Assembly (NCBI RefSeq): GCF_044762665.1
Contig: NZ_JBIWES010000008.1
Location: 158,240 to 222,239, forward strand
Direction: 5' to 3'
From: Peribacillus frigoritolerans_B
GTDB lineage: Bacteria > Bacillota > Bacilli > Bacillales > DSM-1321
Length of the DNA: 64,000 nt
In this document: piece by piece, positions 9,306 to 19,054 of the stretch
Numbering within the stretch: position 1 is the stretch's first letter
Layout of the letters: every line of letters begins with the position of its first letter
Made by a program: the position numbers and the translations under genes
Notes under the pieces: model-generated
The model's database searches: none
What the model saw: the letters and a program-made list of their open reading frames with translations, nothing else
Told to the model about the DNA's origin: nothing

Positions 9306-9352
9306 AAAATAGAGGCGGCCCAATCGTGCGTGATTGGGCCGCCTCTATTTTC
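9306..9352. terminator. Bidirectional terminator between rqcH and pyrE
   Basis: A perfect 16-bp stem, TAGAGGCGGCCCAATC (9310-9325) and GATTGGGCCGCCTCTA (9332-9347), with a six-base loop, flanked by A-rich and T-rich tracts. It serves the convergent genes rqcH (plus) and the end of the pyr operon (minus). Confidence 0.92.
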
Positions 9353-9986
9353 ATGCTGAAATCCAAGCTGTATCAGCCGGATTCTCCCGCCATTTTTTTA
9401 GCTTTTCCAATTCCTCTGCGGTGATGTACCCTTTTTCATTAGCGACTTTTATCAAAGTCGAGTAGTCACTCAACGAATGGTTAATAATGCCCTCAGCTTC
9501 GAATTTTTCTTTTCCCTTTTCCAATTCGTAAGTAAAGATCGAAACGACTCCAAGAACATCACAGCCTGCCTCTTTCAGCGCGTTAACAGCAGTAATAACA
9601 CTTCCGCCGGTTGAAATCAAGTCTTCCACAACCACCACTTTTTGTCCTGGAACTGCGCGGCCTTCGATTTGATTGCCCTTTCCGTGCTCCTTGGCTTTGG
9701 ATCGAACATAGCACATCGGTGCATTTAATTTTTCACTCACCCAAGCAGCATGCGGAATGCCTGCAGTTGCTGTGCCTGCAATCAGTTCAGCCTCAGGGAA
9801 ATGCTGTTCAATCAAACCTTTCAATCCTTCCGCAATTTCATTGCGAACCTCTGGGTATGAAAGGGTTAACCGGTTGTCACAATAAATGGGTGATTGAATT
9901 CCAGATGCCCAAGTAAAGGGGTCATTCGGCTGTAGGTACACTGCTTTTATTTCCAATAGATGTTCAGCTATCTTATTATTTAACAT
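9351..9986 (-). CDS. pyrE: Orotate phosphoribosyltransferase
   Basis: Fifth step of UMP synthesis: orotate plus PRPP gives OMP. The PRPP-binding motif VVVEDLISTGGS is at residues 118-129; family segments FTWASGIQSPIYCDNR and ATAGIPHAA are also present. The ATG at 9986 is chosen over an upstream in-frame start because GGGAGG lies seven bases before it and the N-terminus then matches homologues; length 211 residues. The start overlaps the pyrF stop by seven bases. It is the last gene of the pyr operon and stops inside the arm of the terminator. Confidence 0.96.
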   Translation of the reverse strand: MLNNKIAEHLLEIKAVYLQPNDPFTWASGIQSPIYCDNRLTLSYPEVRNEIAEGLKGLIEQHFPEAELIAGTATAGIPHAAWVSEKLNAPMCYVRSKAKEHGKGNQIEGRAVPGQKVVVVEDLISTGGSVITAVNALKEAGCDVLGVVSIFTYELEKGKEKFEAEGIINHSLSDYSTLIKVANEKGYITAEELEKLKKWRENPADTAWISA

Positions 9987-10696
9987 GATATGCCCTCCCA
10001 AGCTGCTTTCATTTCCAAATACGCCCTTAATGGATCTGCCGCCCCCGTTATGGCTCTCCCAACAACGATGGCATCCGCTCCAAAATCCCTAGCCTGTTCA
10101 GGCGTGGCAATCCTCTTTTGATCATGCGTCTGTCCACCTGCACTTCGGATTCCAGGTGTGACGGTTAAGAATTCATGACCGATGCGTTCATGTATGTTCT
10201 TTACTTCATGGGTGGAACAGACGACGCCATCCAATCCTGCCTGTCTAGTAAGTTTTGCATAATGGAGGACCGAATCTTCCAGAGATCCGGCAATGTTTTG
10301 CTCAGCATTCATTTGTTCTTGTGACGTGCTCGTCAGTTGGGTAACCCCTATGCATAACGGACGTTTTTTACCAGCGGACGTTCCCTTATCCAGACCTTCC
10401 ATTGCTGCTTCCATCATCTTTTGTCCACCCGCCGCATGTACATTGACCATGTCAGCGCCTAAAGTTGCCAATCCTGTCATGGCCATTTTAACGGTATTTG
10501 GAATATCATGAAGCTTCAAGTCCAAAAACACATCGTGGCCTTGCTCCTTTACGAAAGAAACTATTGATGGACCATTCTGATAAAATAATTCCATCCCCAC
10601 TTTTACAGCCAATTTTTCCGAATGGAACTGTTTTAGGAAGGTCTCCGTTTGAAGGAGGTCAGGGAAGTCAAGAGCGATTATTAGTGACTGTTTCAT
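9980..10696 (-). CDS. pyrF: Orotidine 5'-phosphate decarboxylase
   Basis: Final step of UMP synthesis, OMP to UMP. The catalytic array of the TIM barrel is seen as Lys32 (VKVGMELF) and DLKLHD with Asp59, Lys61 and Asp64; the phosphate-binding VTPGIR and VGRAIT segments are in the C-terminal half. The open frame extends 53 codons upstream, but MKQSLIIALDFP at 10696 matches the family start and is preceded by GGAAGGAG. With this start the protein has 238 residues and overlaps the end of pyrD by 29 bases, as expected for translational coupling. Confidence 0.96.
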   Translation of the reverse strand: MKQSLIIALDFPDLLQTETFLKQFHSEKLAVKVGMELFYQNGPSIVSFVKEQGHDVFLDLKLHDIPNTVKMAMTGLATLGADMVNVHAAGGQKMMEAAMEGLDKGTSAGKKRPLCIGVTQLTSTSQEQMNAEQNIAGSLEDSVLHYAKLTRQAGLDGVVCSTHEVKNIHERIGHEFLTVTPGIRSAGGQTHDQKRIATPEQARDFGADAIVVGRAITGAADPLRAYLEMKAAWEGISC

Positions 10697-11609
10697 TTTG
10701 CTTCCAGCTCCTTCCGATACATTCTGAAATATGGTCAAATCCCAGCTCATCCAATAATTTCGGTAATTCTTCGATGATGGTCGGGCATACAAACGGATCC
10801 ACGAAGTTCGCGGTTCCCACCGCAACAGCACTGGCACCCGCATAGAAATATTCAATGACGTCTTCCGCCGTGGCGATGCCGCCCATTCCGATTATTGGAA
10901 TGGACACTTGCTGGCTAACCTCATAAATCATCCGGAGCGCTACAGGTTTTATTGCAGGCCCAGATAATCCACCCGTTCTGTTAGAAAGGATCGGTTTGCC
11001 CGTTTTTAAATCCAATCGCATGCCGACTAATGTATTAATCATTGTCAACCCGTCGGCCCCGCCATCTTCAACTGCTTTGGCCATTTCCACAATATTACTG
11101 ACATTCGGTGAAAGCTTCACATAAACAGGGACTGAAGATACTTCCTTTACCGCCTTGGTTACCTCTTTGGCAACTTCCGGTACCGTACCGAAAGCAATGC
11201 CTCCTTCTTTTACATTCGGACAAGAGATATTCAATTCAAGTGCTTTCACATTCCCCACCTTGCTTATTTCCTTGGCAACCTTTACATAGTCATCTATTTG
11301 CGAACCTGCAACGTTGGCGATGATGGGAACATCAAACTTACCTAACCAGTCCAGTTCTTCACTGATGACCTTTTCTAAACCTGGATTTTGCAGACCGATG
11401 GCGTTCAGCATTCCCGAAGAGGTTTCCGCAACACGCGGAGTCGGGTTGCCGAACCTCGGCTCAGGAGTGGTCGCTTTGATCATGATCGCCCCAAGAATAT
11501 CCAAGTCGAAAAATTGACTGTATTCACGGCCGAATCCAAAGCATCCAGATGCTGGCATGACCGGGTTTTTCAAATGTAATCCTGGTAATTCAACTGAAAG
11601 CCTGCTCAT
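10668..11609 (-). CDS. pyrD: Dihydroorotate dehydrogenase B, catalytic subunit (class 1B, NAD-dependent)
   Basis: Oxidises dihydroorotate to orotate using FMN, passing electrons to PyrK. The class 1 catalytic cysteine is Cys130 in NISCPNV, rather than the serine of membrane-bound class 2 enzymes. FMN-binding segments PVMPASGCFGFG (16-27) and GMGGIATAEDV are present. Length 313 residues is normal. Start and pyrK stop overlap by four bases (ATGA), consistent with a PyrD-PyrK heterotetramer made by coupled translation. Confidence 0.96.
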   Translation of the reverse strand: MSRLSVELPGLHLKNPVMPASGCFGFGREYSQFFDLDILGAIMIKATTPEPRFGNPTPRVAETSSGMLNAIGLQNPGLEKVISEELDWLGKFDVPIIANVAGSQIDDYVKVAKEISKVGNVKALELNISCPNVKEGGIAFGTVPEVAKEVTKAVKEVSSVPVYVKLSPNVSNIVEMAKAVEDGGADGLTMINTLVGMRLDLKTGKPILSNRTGGLSGPAIKPVALRMIYEVSQQVSIPIIGMGGIATAEDVIEYFYAGASAVAVGTANFVDPFVCPTIIEELPKLLDELGFDHISECIGRSWKQNETVTNNRS

Positions 11610-12385
11610 AATACCACCTCTCCTGCCCGGAATACGGGTCCATCACTGCAAACCTTTTTATAACTGAAACCAGTTGGATCATCCCCTGTATGACACACGC
11701 AAGCAAAGCATGCACCGATGCCGCATCCCATCCTTTCCTCAAGGGACAGGAAAAGCTTCTTCTCACGATAGCCCGCTTCCAAGGCTCTTAACATTGGTGT
11801 AGGCCCGCATGAAAAGATCGTTGCAAACTCTTGCTCCAGATTGTCTATTACAGTCGTGACAAATCCTTTTGTCCCGTATGAACCATCCACCGTGGCAATA
11901 TAGGTATCACCTAATTCACTGAATTCTTTTTCGTAAAAAATGGCTGACTTGGTCTGGAAGCCCAATACATGGATTACCGTAACACCTTTCGCAACCAACA
12001 TTTGTGATAATTGATACAGGGGCGGGACACCAATCCCGCCGCCAACCAATAATGCCGTTTCGCCCTGTTTAGCCTCATGAACGGGAAATCCGTTGCCAAG
12101 GGGTCCAAGGATATCGACCGCTTCCGCCTCTTTACGCTGTGATAACAGCGTCGTTCCTTTACCTTCAGCCCGGTATATCATCGTGAACTGTTTTTCACTG
12201 CTGTTGTAAGAAGAAATCGAAATCGGGCGTCTTAACAATGGCTCAGTGCCTTCTGTTGTCTTGACTTGGACAAACTGGCCTGGTTGACTCATCTCTGAAA
12301 CCAATTCACCTTGCAGGGTAAGTTCAAAGATGGATGGGGCCAGTTCCTTATGATTTAACACCTTCATTCTTTCCTTCTTGATCAT
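11606..12385 (-). CDS. pyrK: Dihydroorotate dehydrogenase B, electron transfer subunit
   Basis: FAD and [2Fe-2S] protein that moves electrons from PyrD to NAD+. The FAD motif RRPISIS is at residues 52-58, a GGGIGVPPLYQL nucleotide-binding segment near 115, and the cluster ligands Cys221, Cys226, Cys229 and Cys246 are in the C-terminal tail. The 259-residue length is normal. It overlaps pyrAB by four bases at its start and pyrD by four at its end. Confidence 0.95.
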   Translation of the reverse strand: MIKKERMKVLNHKELAPSIFELTLQGELVSEMSQPGQFVQVKTTEGTEPLLRRPISISSYNSSEKQFTMIYRAEGKGTTLLSQRKEAEAVDILGPLGNGFPVHEAKQGETALLVGGGIGVPPLYQLSQMLVAKGVTVIHVLGFQTKSAIFYEKEFSELGDTYIATVDGSYGTKGFVTTVIDNLEQEFATIFSCGPTPMLRALEAGYREKKLFLSLEERMGCGIGACFACVCHTGDDPTGFSYKKVCSDGPVFRAGEVVL

Positions 12386-15300
12386 ATATAGCTCACCTCA
12401 CGACTTTTTTCCGTTTTTCCCATTGCTTCTGCCGAGAAGGTCATGGATTCTATCACTCTTAAAATGGCTTCTGCCGTATCAAGTGATGTTAGGCATGTCA
12501 CTCCATTTTCAACCGATTCACGTCGGATTCTGAAACCATCCCGGGCCGGCTGCTTACCTTTTGTCAAAGTATTTATGACAAATTGCGCTTCCCCGTTCCG
12601 GATGACATCCAGCAGGTTTGTACCTTCTTCGCCAATTTTTCCGACGATCGCAGTCGGGATCCCGGATTGCTCCAATAGGGCAGCAGTTCCGCTGGTGGCT
12701 ATCAGCTTGAAGCCGATATTATGGAAACGCCTAGCTAAAAGAAGCGCTTCTTGCTTATCTTTATCCGATATCGTCAATAACACCGAACCATGTCCCTTGA
12801 TCTTGAAACCGGAAGCGACCAACCCTTTATATAAAGCTTTTTCAAGGGTGCTATCTTTCCCCATTACTTCACCGGTCGATTTCATTTCAGGTCCGAGTGA
12901 GATGTCGACACCTCTTAATTTTGCAAAAGAGAAGACCGGCACTTTCACATAGACCCCAGTTTGTTCTGGCACTAACCCCGATTTGTAACCTTGGCTTTCA
13001 AGCGTGTGGCCCAAGATGACCTTCGTGGCTAGGTTAGCCATCGGCACATTCGTAATTTTACTTAAGAATGGAACGGTTCGGCTTGAACGTGGATTTACCT
13101 CAATCACATACACTTCTTCATTGCTGATGACATATTGAATGTTCAAGAGACCAATTATATTCAAGCCTTTTGCCAATCGGGTCGTATAATCGATGATTAC
13201 TTCTTTTTGTTTTTCCGTTAAGTTTTGCGGCGGATAAACTGCAATTGAATCACCTGAATGGACGCCAGCGCGTTCGATATGCTCCATGATTCCAGGGATC
13301 ACGACCGTTTCACCATCGGAAATACCATCTACTTCGATTTCCTTACCCGTTAAGTAGCGGTCTATCAGGACAGGATGATCCGGATTTATTTTCACGGCAT
13401 TTTTCATGTAGTGCAGTAATTCTTCTTGTTTATAGACGATTTCCATCGCTCTTCCTCCGAGAACATACGATGGCCTTACTAAAACCGGGTAACCAATATC
13501 TTCAGCGATGACGATCGCTTCATCAACCGATGTTGCGGTTTTGCCCTTTGGCTGCGGAATGCCTAAATCCTTAAGTGCTTTTTCGAATTTATTGCGATTT
13601 TCCGCCCTATCCAGGTCTTCAAGGGAAGTACCAAGGATCTTCACTCCTCTTTCAACAAGACCATCTGCAAGGTTGATTGCCGTCTGTCCGCCAAACTGGA
13701 CGATGACCCCTTCCGGTTTTTCCAAATCGATGACATGCATGACATCTTCAATAGTCAATGGTTCGAAATAAAGTTTGTCGGAGATACTGAAATCCGTCGA
13801 AACCGTTTCGGGATTGTTGTTGATGATGATCGCTTCATATCCCGCTTCCTTAATGGCCCATACCGAGTGTACGGTCGCATAATCAAACTCTACTCCTTGC
13901 CCGATCCGAATTGGGCCTGATCCCAGGACAATGACACTTTTCTTGTCAGTAACGATGGATTCATTCTCATCTTCGTATGTCCCATAAAAATACGGTGTTT
14001 CCGATTCGAATTCGGCAGCACATGTATCAACCATTTTGTAAACAGGGATGATTCCTTGCTGTTTCCGGAATTCATAGACATCAATTTCGGGAACTCCCCA
14101 TATTTCTGCGATCGTTTTGTCAGAAAACCCTAGTTCTTTAGCCTTTTGCAATACTTCACAATCAAAAGAATGTTCTTTTAGCTGCTTTTCAAAGTCGATT
14201 ATCTTTTTCAACTTATGCAAGAAGAATAAATCGATCTGGCTCCATTCGTGGATGGTTTCGATCGTTTTTCCCCTTCTTAACGCTTCACCGATATAGAATA
14301 ACCGTTCATCTCCCGCTTTTCGGATCCGTTTCTCTATTTTTCCATCCTCAAACTCGTCATTCAAATTAAGATGGTATATACCCGCTTCAAGGGAACGGAC
14401 AGCTTTTAAAATTGATTCCTCGAATGTACGGCCGATTGCCATGACTTCTCCGGTCGCCTTCATTTGGGTACCGAGCCTACGGTTGGCGCTTTCGAACTTA
14501 TCGAAAGGCCAGCGCGGAATTTTCGTAACGACATAGTCCAGTGCCGGTTCAAAGCTGGCATAGGTTTTACCAGTGACAGGGTTCATCATTTCATCGAGCG
14601 TCAAACCAACGGCTATCTTTGCTGCAAGCTTTGCAATTGGATATCCAGTCGCCTTTGAAGCAAGTGCCGATGAACGGCTGACCCTTGGGTTCACTTCAAT
14701 GACATAATATTGATAGCTGTTCGGATCTAGCGCAAGCTGAACATTACATCCACCTTCAATTTTCAGGGCACGGATAATCTTCAGAGACGTATTACGAAGC
14801 ATTTGGTACTCTCTGTCACTTAATGTTTGGCTTGGTGCGGCAACTATTGAATCGCCTGTATGGACACCGACAGGATCGAAGTTTTCCATATTACAAACGA
14901 CTATTGCATTATCATTGGAATCACGCATCACTTCATATTCCACTTCTTTGAAACCGGCAATGCTTTTCTCAAGCAGACATTGGTGAACCGGGCTGCTTTT
15001 CAGGCCACCCTCAACAATCTCGATCAGCTGCTCTTCGTTATCGCAAATCCCACCGCCTGTTCCGCCAAGCGTGAAGGCAGGACGAACAATGACCGGATAG
15101 CCGACTCGTTCAACGAATGTATAAGCCTCTTCCAAGTTATGAATAATGTCGCTGTCAGGCACCGGTTCCCCAAGATCGTTCATTAGCGTACGGAAAAGGT
15201 CACGGTCTTCCGCTTGTTGGATTGCCGATAGTTTTGTCCCAAGAATCTGGACGTTGCATTCTTCCAGGATTCCTGATTCGGCAAGCTCAACGGCCATGTT

Positions 15301-15588
15301 TAAGCCAGTCTGTCCGCCCAAGGTAGGTAACAGTGCATCCGGGCGCTCTTTACGAATGATTTTGCTGACAAATTCCAATGTGATCGGTTCGATATAAACC
15401 GCGTCAGCCATTTCAGTGTCTGTCATGATTGTCGCAGGATTAGAGTTAATCAGGATCACTCGATAGCCTTCTTCTTTTAAGGCTATACACGCTTGGGTTC
15501 CTGCATAATCGAACTCGGCGGCCTGTCCGATGACGATCGGACCGGAACCGATTACTAGGATGCTTTTTATATCAGTGCGTTTTGGCAT
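12382..15588 (-). CDS. pyrAB: Carbamoyl-phosphate synthase large subunit (pyrimidine-specific)
   Basis: Makes carbamoyl phosphate from ammonia (delivered by PyrAA), bicarbonate and two ATP. The 1,068 residues comprise two homologous ATP-grasp halves, each opening with a nucleotide-binding loop (ILVIGSGPIVIGQAAEFDYAG near residue 10; VLGSGPIRIGQGVEFDYA near 556), followed by a C-terminal MGS-like allosteric domain (about 930-1068), the expected site of UMP/PRPP control. Overlap of 22 bases with pyrAA and four with pyrK supports one mRNA. Confidence 0.97.
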   Translation of the reverse strand: MPKRTDIKSILVIGSGPIVIGQAAEFDYAGTQACIALKEEGYRVILINSNPATIMTDTEMADAVYIEPITLEFVSKIIRKERPDALLPTLGGQTGLNMAVELAESGILEECNVQILGTKLSAIQQAEDRDLFRTLMNDLGEPVPDSDIIHNLEEAYTFVERVGYPVIVRPAFTLGGTGGGICDNEEQLIEIVEGGLKSSPVHQCLLEKSIAGFKEVEYEVMRDSNDNAIVVCNMENFDPVGVHTGDSIVAAPSQTLSDREYQMLRNTSLKIIRALKIEGGCNVQLALDPNSYQYYVIEVNPRVSRSSALASKATGYPIAKLAAKIAVGLTLDEMMNPVTGKTYASFEPALDYVVTKIPRWPFDKFESANRRLGTQMKATGEVMAIGRTFEESILKAVRSLEAGIYHLNLNDEFEDGKIEKRIRKAGDERLFYIGEALRRGKTIETIHEWSQIDLFFLHKLKKIIDFEKQLKEHSFDCEVLQKAKELGFSDKTIAEIWGVPEIDVYEFRKQQGIIPVYKMVDTCAAEFESETPYFYGTYEDENESIVTDKKSVIVLGSGPIRIGQGVEFDYATVHSVWAIKEAGYEAIIINNNPETVSTDFSISDKLYFEPLTIEDVMHVIDLEKPEGVIVQFGGQTAINLADGLVERGVKILGTSLEDLDRAENRNKFEKALKDLGIPQPKGKTATSVDEAIVIAEDIGYPVLVRPSYVLGGRAMEIVYKQEELLHYMKNAVKINPDHPVLIDRYLTGKEIEVDGISDGETVVIPGIMEHIERAGVHSGDSIAVYPPQNLTEKQKEVIIDYTTRLAKGLNIIGLLNIQYVISNEEVYVIEVNPRSSRTVPFLSKITNVPMANLATKVILGHTLESQGYKSGLVPEQTGVYVKVPVFSFAKLRGVDISLGPEMKSTGEVMGKDSTLEKALYKGLVASGFKIKGHGSVLLTISDKDKQEALLLARRFHNIGFKLIATSGTAALLEQSGIPTAIVGKIGEEGTNLLDVIRNGEAQFVINTLTKGKQPARDGFRIRRESVENGVTCLTSLDTAEAILRVIESMTFSAEAMGKTEKSREVSYI

Positions 15589-16673
15589 GTTTTTTCCCCC
15601 TTGTTGGTTGCAGCTTCAATCATTTGTAAGAATTCATTGAATAAGTAGTTGGCATCTTCTGGACCTGGTGATGCTTCCGGGTGATATTGTACGGTGAACG
15701 CTGGATACTTTTTATGGCGCAGACCTTCAATCGTATCGTCATTCAATGCTGTATGCGTCACAATAAGATCTGTACTTTCTATGGAAAGCTCTTCAACTGT
15801 ATATCCATGATTTTGAGATGTGATGGATACCTTTCCGGTACGAAGGTCCCTAACCGGATGATTCGAACCTCGATGGCCGAATTTCAATTTTGCCGTATCC
15901 GCCCCGTTTGCAAGTGCGAATAATTGATGTCCTAAACAGATTCCGAATAATGGCACTTGCGTTTGGATTGAACGGATCATTTCAAGCGTCTCATGAACAC
16001 TTTTCGGATCTCCAGGACCGTTTGAAAGCATCACGCCATCCGGATGATATTGCATCACTTCTTCGGCCGTGACGTTATAAGGCACAACCACGACATCACA
16101 GCCGCGCTTCGTCAACTCACGTAAAATCCCATGCTTCATGCCATAGTCTACAAGGACTACCCGCGGGCCTCTGCCCGGACTGGAATAAGGTGCTTTTGTT
16201 GAAACCTGTTTCACTTGATTAGAAGGTATCACCGTTGCTTTCAACTGGGAAACCACTTCATTTGCATCTTTGTTGATATTGCAGAGCGCCCCTTTAAGTG
16301 CACCTGATTTCCTGATGATTCTTGTCAGCTTTCTCGTATCGATTCCGCTTATTCCAGGTATGTTCTTCATTTTCAGATATTCATCAAGCGATAATTGGTT
16401 TCGCCAGTTGGAAGGAAGTTCTGCCGTTTCCTTAACGACGAATCCTGCTATCGCTGGATTGATGGATTCGAAGTCATCACGGTTTATTCCGTAGTTCCCG
16501 ATTAATGGGTACGTAAGTGTAACGATTTGACCGCAATACGATGGATCGGATAGAATCTCCTGGTATCCCGTCATCCCTGTGTTAAAAACGACCTCACCGA
16601 TTTTTTCTACGTCCCCACCGAATGCTTCCCCATGGAATACTGTCCCGTCTTCTAAAATTAGCTGTCTTTTCAT
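15567..16673 (-). CDS. pyrAA: Carbamoyl-phosphate synthase small subunit (glutamine amidotransferase)
   Basis: Releases ammonia from glutamine for PyrAB. The class I amidotransferase triad is Cys246 (FGICLGHQ), His331 and Glu333 (YHPEASPGP). The N-terminal CarA domain includes FNTGMTGYQEILSDPSY. The start is set at the ATG at 16673, giving MKRQLILEDGTVFHG and 368 residues; the longer open frame adds 23 unrelated residues. The ATG overlaps the pyrC stop (ATGA). Confidence 0.96.
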   Translation of the reverse strand: MKRQLILEDGTVFHGEAFGGDVEKIGEVVFNTGMTGYQEILSDPSYCGQIVTLTYPLIGNYGINRDDFESINPAIAGFVVKETAELPSNWRNQLSLDEYLKMKNIPGISGIDTRKLTRIIRKSGALKGALCNINKDANEVVSQLKATVIPSNQVKQVSTKAPYSSPGRGPRVVLVDYGMKHGILRELTKRGCDVVVVPYNVTAEEVMQYHPDGVMLSNGPGDPKSVHETLEMIRSIQTQVPLFGICLGHQLFALANGADTAKLKFGHRGSNHPVRDLRTGKVSITSQNHGYTVEELSIESTDLIVTHTALNDDTIEGLRHKKYPAFTVQYHPEASPGPEDANYLFNEFLQMIEAATNKGEKTCQNALI

Positions 16674-17956
16674 CCTTGAACACGTCCTTTTTCCCAAGCT
16701 ATTTTTCCTTCCGCAATCGTCATGACTGGCCAGCCATAACATTTCTTTTCATTAAAAGGTGTATTTTTACCTTTTGAAGCAAACTCTTCAGCATTAATTT
16801 CTTTTTCCGTTTCCAAATCGATGAGCACGATATCCGCAGCAGCACCTTCTTTTAACTCTCCATAAGGAAGGGAGAAACTTTCAGATGGTTTGATTGTCAT
16901 GAAATCGATCAATTGCTTTAAAGTAATGACGCCCGTTTTAACCAATTCGGTGTAAAGTAGCGGGAAGGCCGTTTCCAACCCTACGATTCCGAAAGGAGCC
17001 AGCTGCATTCCCTGCGCTTTTTCCTCAGCCGCATGCGGGGCATGGTCTGTTGCTATAAAATCGATGGTTCCGTCAAGCAGTCCTTCTATCAATGCATCCC
17101 GATCTTCACGGCCCCTTAATGGCGGGTTCATTTTATAATTCGTATCAAGTCCCGGTATATCATCTTCACACAATAATAAGTGGTGCGGTGTAACTTCGGC
17201 TGTGACGCGGATACCGGCGCGTTTGGCATCCCTTACCGTCCTTACCGATTCCTTCGTGGAAATGTGGCAAACGTGATAATGGCAATCCGCCGCTTCAGCA
17301 AGGAGGATATCCCGGGCAATATGTACAGCTTCACATACGGACGGAATTCCATTGATTCCCTGTTCTTTCGAGAATCTTCCTTCATGGACGGAGCCTTTAT
17401 TGATTAAGCTATTGTCTTCACAATGAGCAACTATGGCCATATCTTGAGCGGCTGCCCGTTTCATCGCTTCCAGCATCATCCCTGCTTCTTGAATCCCCAC
17501 ACCATCGTCCGTAAAGGCGAAAGCACCCGTTTGTTTTAATGAAGAAAAGTCGGTCAGCTCCTTGCCTGCTTCCCTAATCGTGATGGATGCATATGGGAGC
17601 ACCCTGACATGAGCCGTTTCTTCAATTTTCCTGTTTAGCGCTTCAAGGTTTTCCACTGTATCGGGAACTGGCCTTGTATTAGGCATAGCCGCTACCGTTG
17701 TGAAACCGCCTCTTGCCGCTGCAAGCGTTCCGCTTGCGATTGTTTCTTTATGTTCACCGCCCGGTTCGCGTAAATGGACATGCAGGTCAACAAGTCCTGG
17801 TGTAATAAGCAACCCTTCAGCGTCAACTACTTTACAATTTTCCGTTGCCAAGTTCTCGCCGATTTTTGTGATGACCTTGCCTTCCATTTCAATGTCCGCT
17901 TTTATGAATGAGTTTTGATTATCTAGCAATACTCCATTTTTGATTACTGTTTTCAT
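16670..17956 (-). CDS. pyrC: Dihydroorotase
   Basis: Zinc enzyme cyclising carbamoyl aspartate to dihydroorotate. The metal-binding HxH is His59-Val-His61 in DLHVHLREPGG; further ligands are in HCEDNSL, VCHISTKES and ATDHAPH. The 428-residue amidohydrolase matches Bacillus class I PyrC. The ATG at 17956 (MKTVIKNGVLLD) has a GGGGG ribosome-binding site eight bases away and is preferred to the longer frame; it overlaps pyrB by 38 bases. Confidence 0.96.
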   Translation of the reverse strand: MKTVIKNGVLLDNQNSFIKADIEMEGKVITKIGENLATENCKVVDAEGLLITPGLVDLHVHLREPGGEHKETIASGTLAAARGGFTTVAAMPNTRPVPDTVENLEALNRKIEETAHVRVLPYASITIREAGKELTDFSSLKQTGAFAFTDDGVGIQEAGMMLEAMKRAAAQDMAIVAHCEDNSLINKGSVHEGRFSKEQGINGIPSVCEAVHIARDILLAEAADCHYHVCHISTKESVRTVRDAKRAGIRVTAEVTPHHLLLCEDDIPGLDTNYKMNPPLRGREDRDALIEGLLDGTIDFIATDHAPHAAEEKAQGMQLAPFGIVGLETAFPLLYTELVKTGVITLKQLIDFMTIKPSESFSLPYGELKEGAAADIVLIDLETEKEINAEEFASKGKNTPFNEKKCYGWPVMTIAEGKIAWEKGRVQG

Positions 17957-18854
17957 GGATGTTTCCCCCTTCGGATTGTTCAAGCACATTTTTTAATACG
18001 GCCATTCTAATGAACACGCCATTTTCCATTTGTTTAAAAATTCTTGAGCGGCTGCATTCGACTAAATCACTGTCTATTTCAACACCGCGGTTTATTGGTG
18101 CAGGATGCATGATGATCGCATCCGGTTTCATGTTTTTTTCACGTTGTTTGGTCAGGCCGAAACTTTCCAGATAATCTCCATTTGCCTGATCGTATTTTTC
18201 AATATGCCTTTCATGCTGTATTCTGAGCAGCATGACCACATCCGAAGTAGCTACCGCATGGTCGATGTCTTCATACCTTCCTAAACTGTTTGTTCTGTCA
18301 AACCATTCAGGCGGACCCGAAAATACGACATTCGCTCCTAAACGGGTTAATGCTTCTGCATTCGATTTCGCAACCCGACTATGCCTCACATCACCGATTA
18401 TGGCAATCTTCAGACCTTTGAAACTTTTAAACTCTTGTTTTATCGTCAATAAGTCCAGTAATGATTGGGTTGGGTGATTTCCGCAGCCATCCCCTGCATT
18501 GATTATTGGAATCCCGATTTTCCCATTCAATTCGTCAAAATAATTATCCTGTTCATGACGGATGATCAATGCATTTACACCTATTGCTTCTAACGTTTTA
18601 ACGGTGTCATATAAGGTTTCGCCTTTTAATACGGATGATGTACCCGCATCAAAAGGAATGACCTCAAGTCCCAATTTTCTTTCAGCCATTTCAAAGCTTG
18701 ATTTTGTACGTGTGCTTGGTTCAAAGAAGAGATTGGCAACGGTGGTCAACTGCTTTGGAATCCAGCTAGTTCCGTTGGCGAAACACTCTGCCTCATGTAA
18801 AATCCTTTCAATTTCACTTAATGTCAATTCATTCATGGTCAATAATTTTTTCAT
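17919..18854 (-). CDS. pyrB: Aspartate carbamoyltransferase catalytic chain
   Basis: Condenses carbamoyl phosphate with aspartate. The carbamoyl-phosphate motif STRT is at residues 47-50 (FFEPSTRTKSSFE), with GDGCGNHPTQSLLDLLTI near 130 and HPAPINRGVEI near 265. No pyrI regulatory chain is present, as usual for Bacillus. The ATG at 18854 follows AAAGGAG and gives 311 residues; the longer frame would run back through the attenuator terminator, so it is not used. Confidence 0.96.
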   Translation of the reverse strand: MKKLLTMNELTLSEIERILHEAECFANGTSWIPKQLTTVANLFFEPSTRTKSSFEMAERKLGLEVIPFDAGTSSVLKGETLYDTVKTLEAIGVNALIIRHEQDNYFDELNGKIGIPIINAGDGCGNHPTQSLLDLLTIKQEFKSFKGLKIAIIGDVRHSRVAKSNAEALTRLGANVVFSGPPEWFDRTNSLGRYEDIDHAVATSDVVMLLRIQHERHIEKYDQANGDYLESFGLTKQREKNMKPDAIIMHPAPINRGVEIDSDLVECSRSRIFKQMENGVFIRMAVLKNVLEQSEGGNIHENSNQKWSIAR

Positions 18855-18890
18855 CGATCCTGCTCCTTTCACATTTGTGATGCAGGGCAT

Positions 18891-18922
18891 AAAAAAACAC
18901 CCCGCCAATAAGGACAGGGTGT
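18891..18922 (-). terminator. Attenuation terminator upstream of pyrB
   Basis: Stem ACACCC/GGGTGT with an imperfect inner extension, followed by a T run on the minus strand. It is the regulated terminator of the third PyrR leader. Confidence 0.88.
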
Positions 18923-19031
18923 AGGTCATAAAGATTGGGAGGGCACGGAATGGTTAACACTTTATCCCGTTTTCTCATTCATCTTTACAGCAACACCCTT
19001 TTAAGCCTCTCTGGACTTCTTTTAAAAGGTG
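18891..19031 (-). promoter_or_regulatory. PyrR-dependent attenuator 3 (pyrP-pyrB leader)
   Basis: On the minus strand the PyrR-binding hairpin loop AGTCCAGAGAGGCT (19004-19017) is held by a CCTTTTAAA/TTAAAAGG stem. About 80 bases downstream a terminator, ACACCC pairing with GGGTGT around a short interior and followed by seven T residues, occupies 18891-18922. PyrR with UMP stabilises the binding hairpin, preventing the antiterminator and stopping transcription before pyrB. This layout matches the third B. subtilis pyr attenuator. Confidence 0.93.
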
Positions 19032-19054
19032 ATCTATTATTTTGATGCAATATC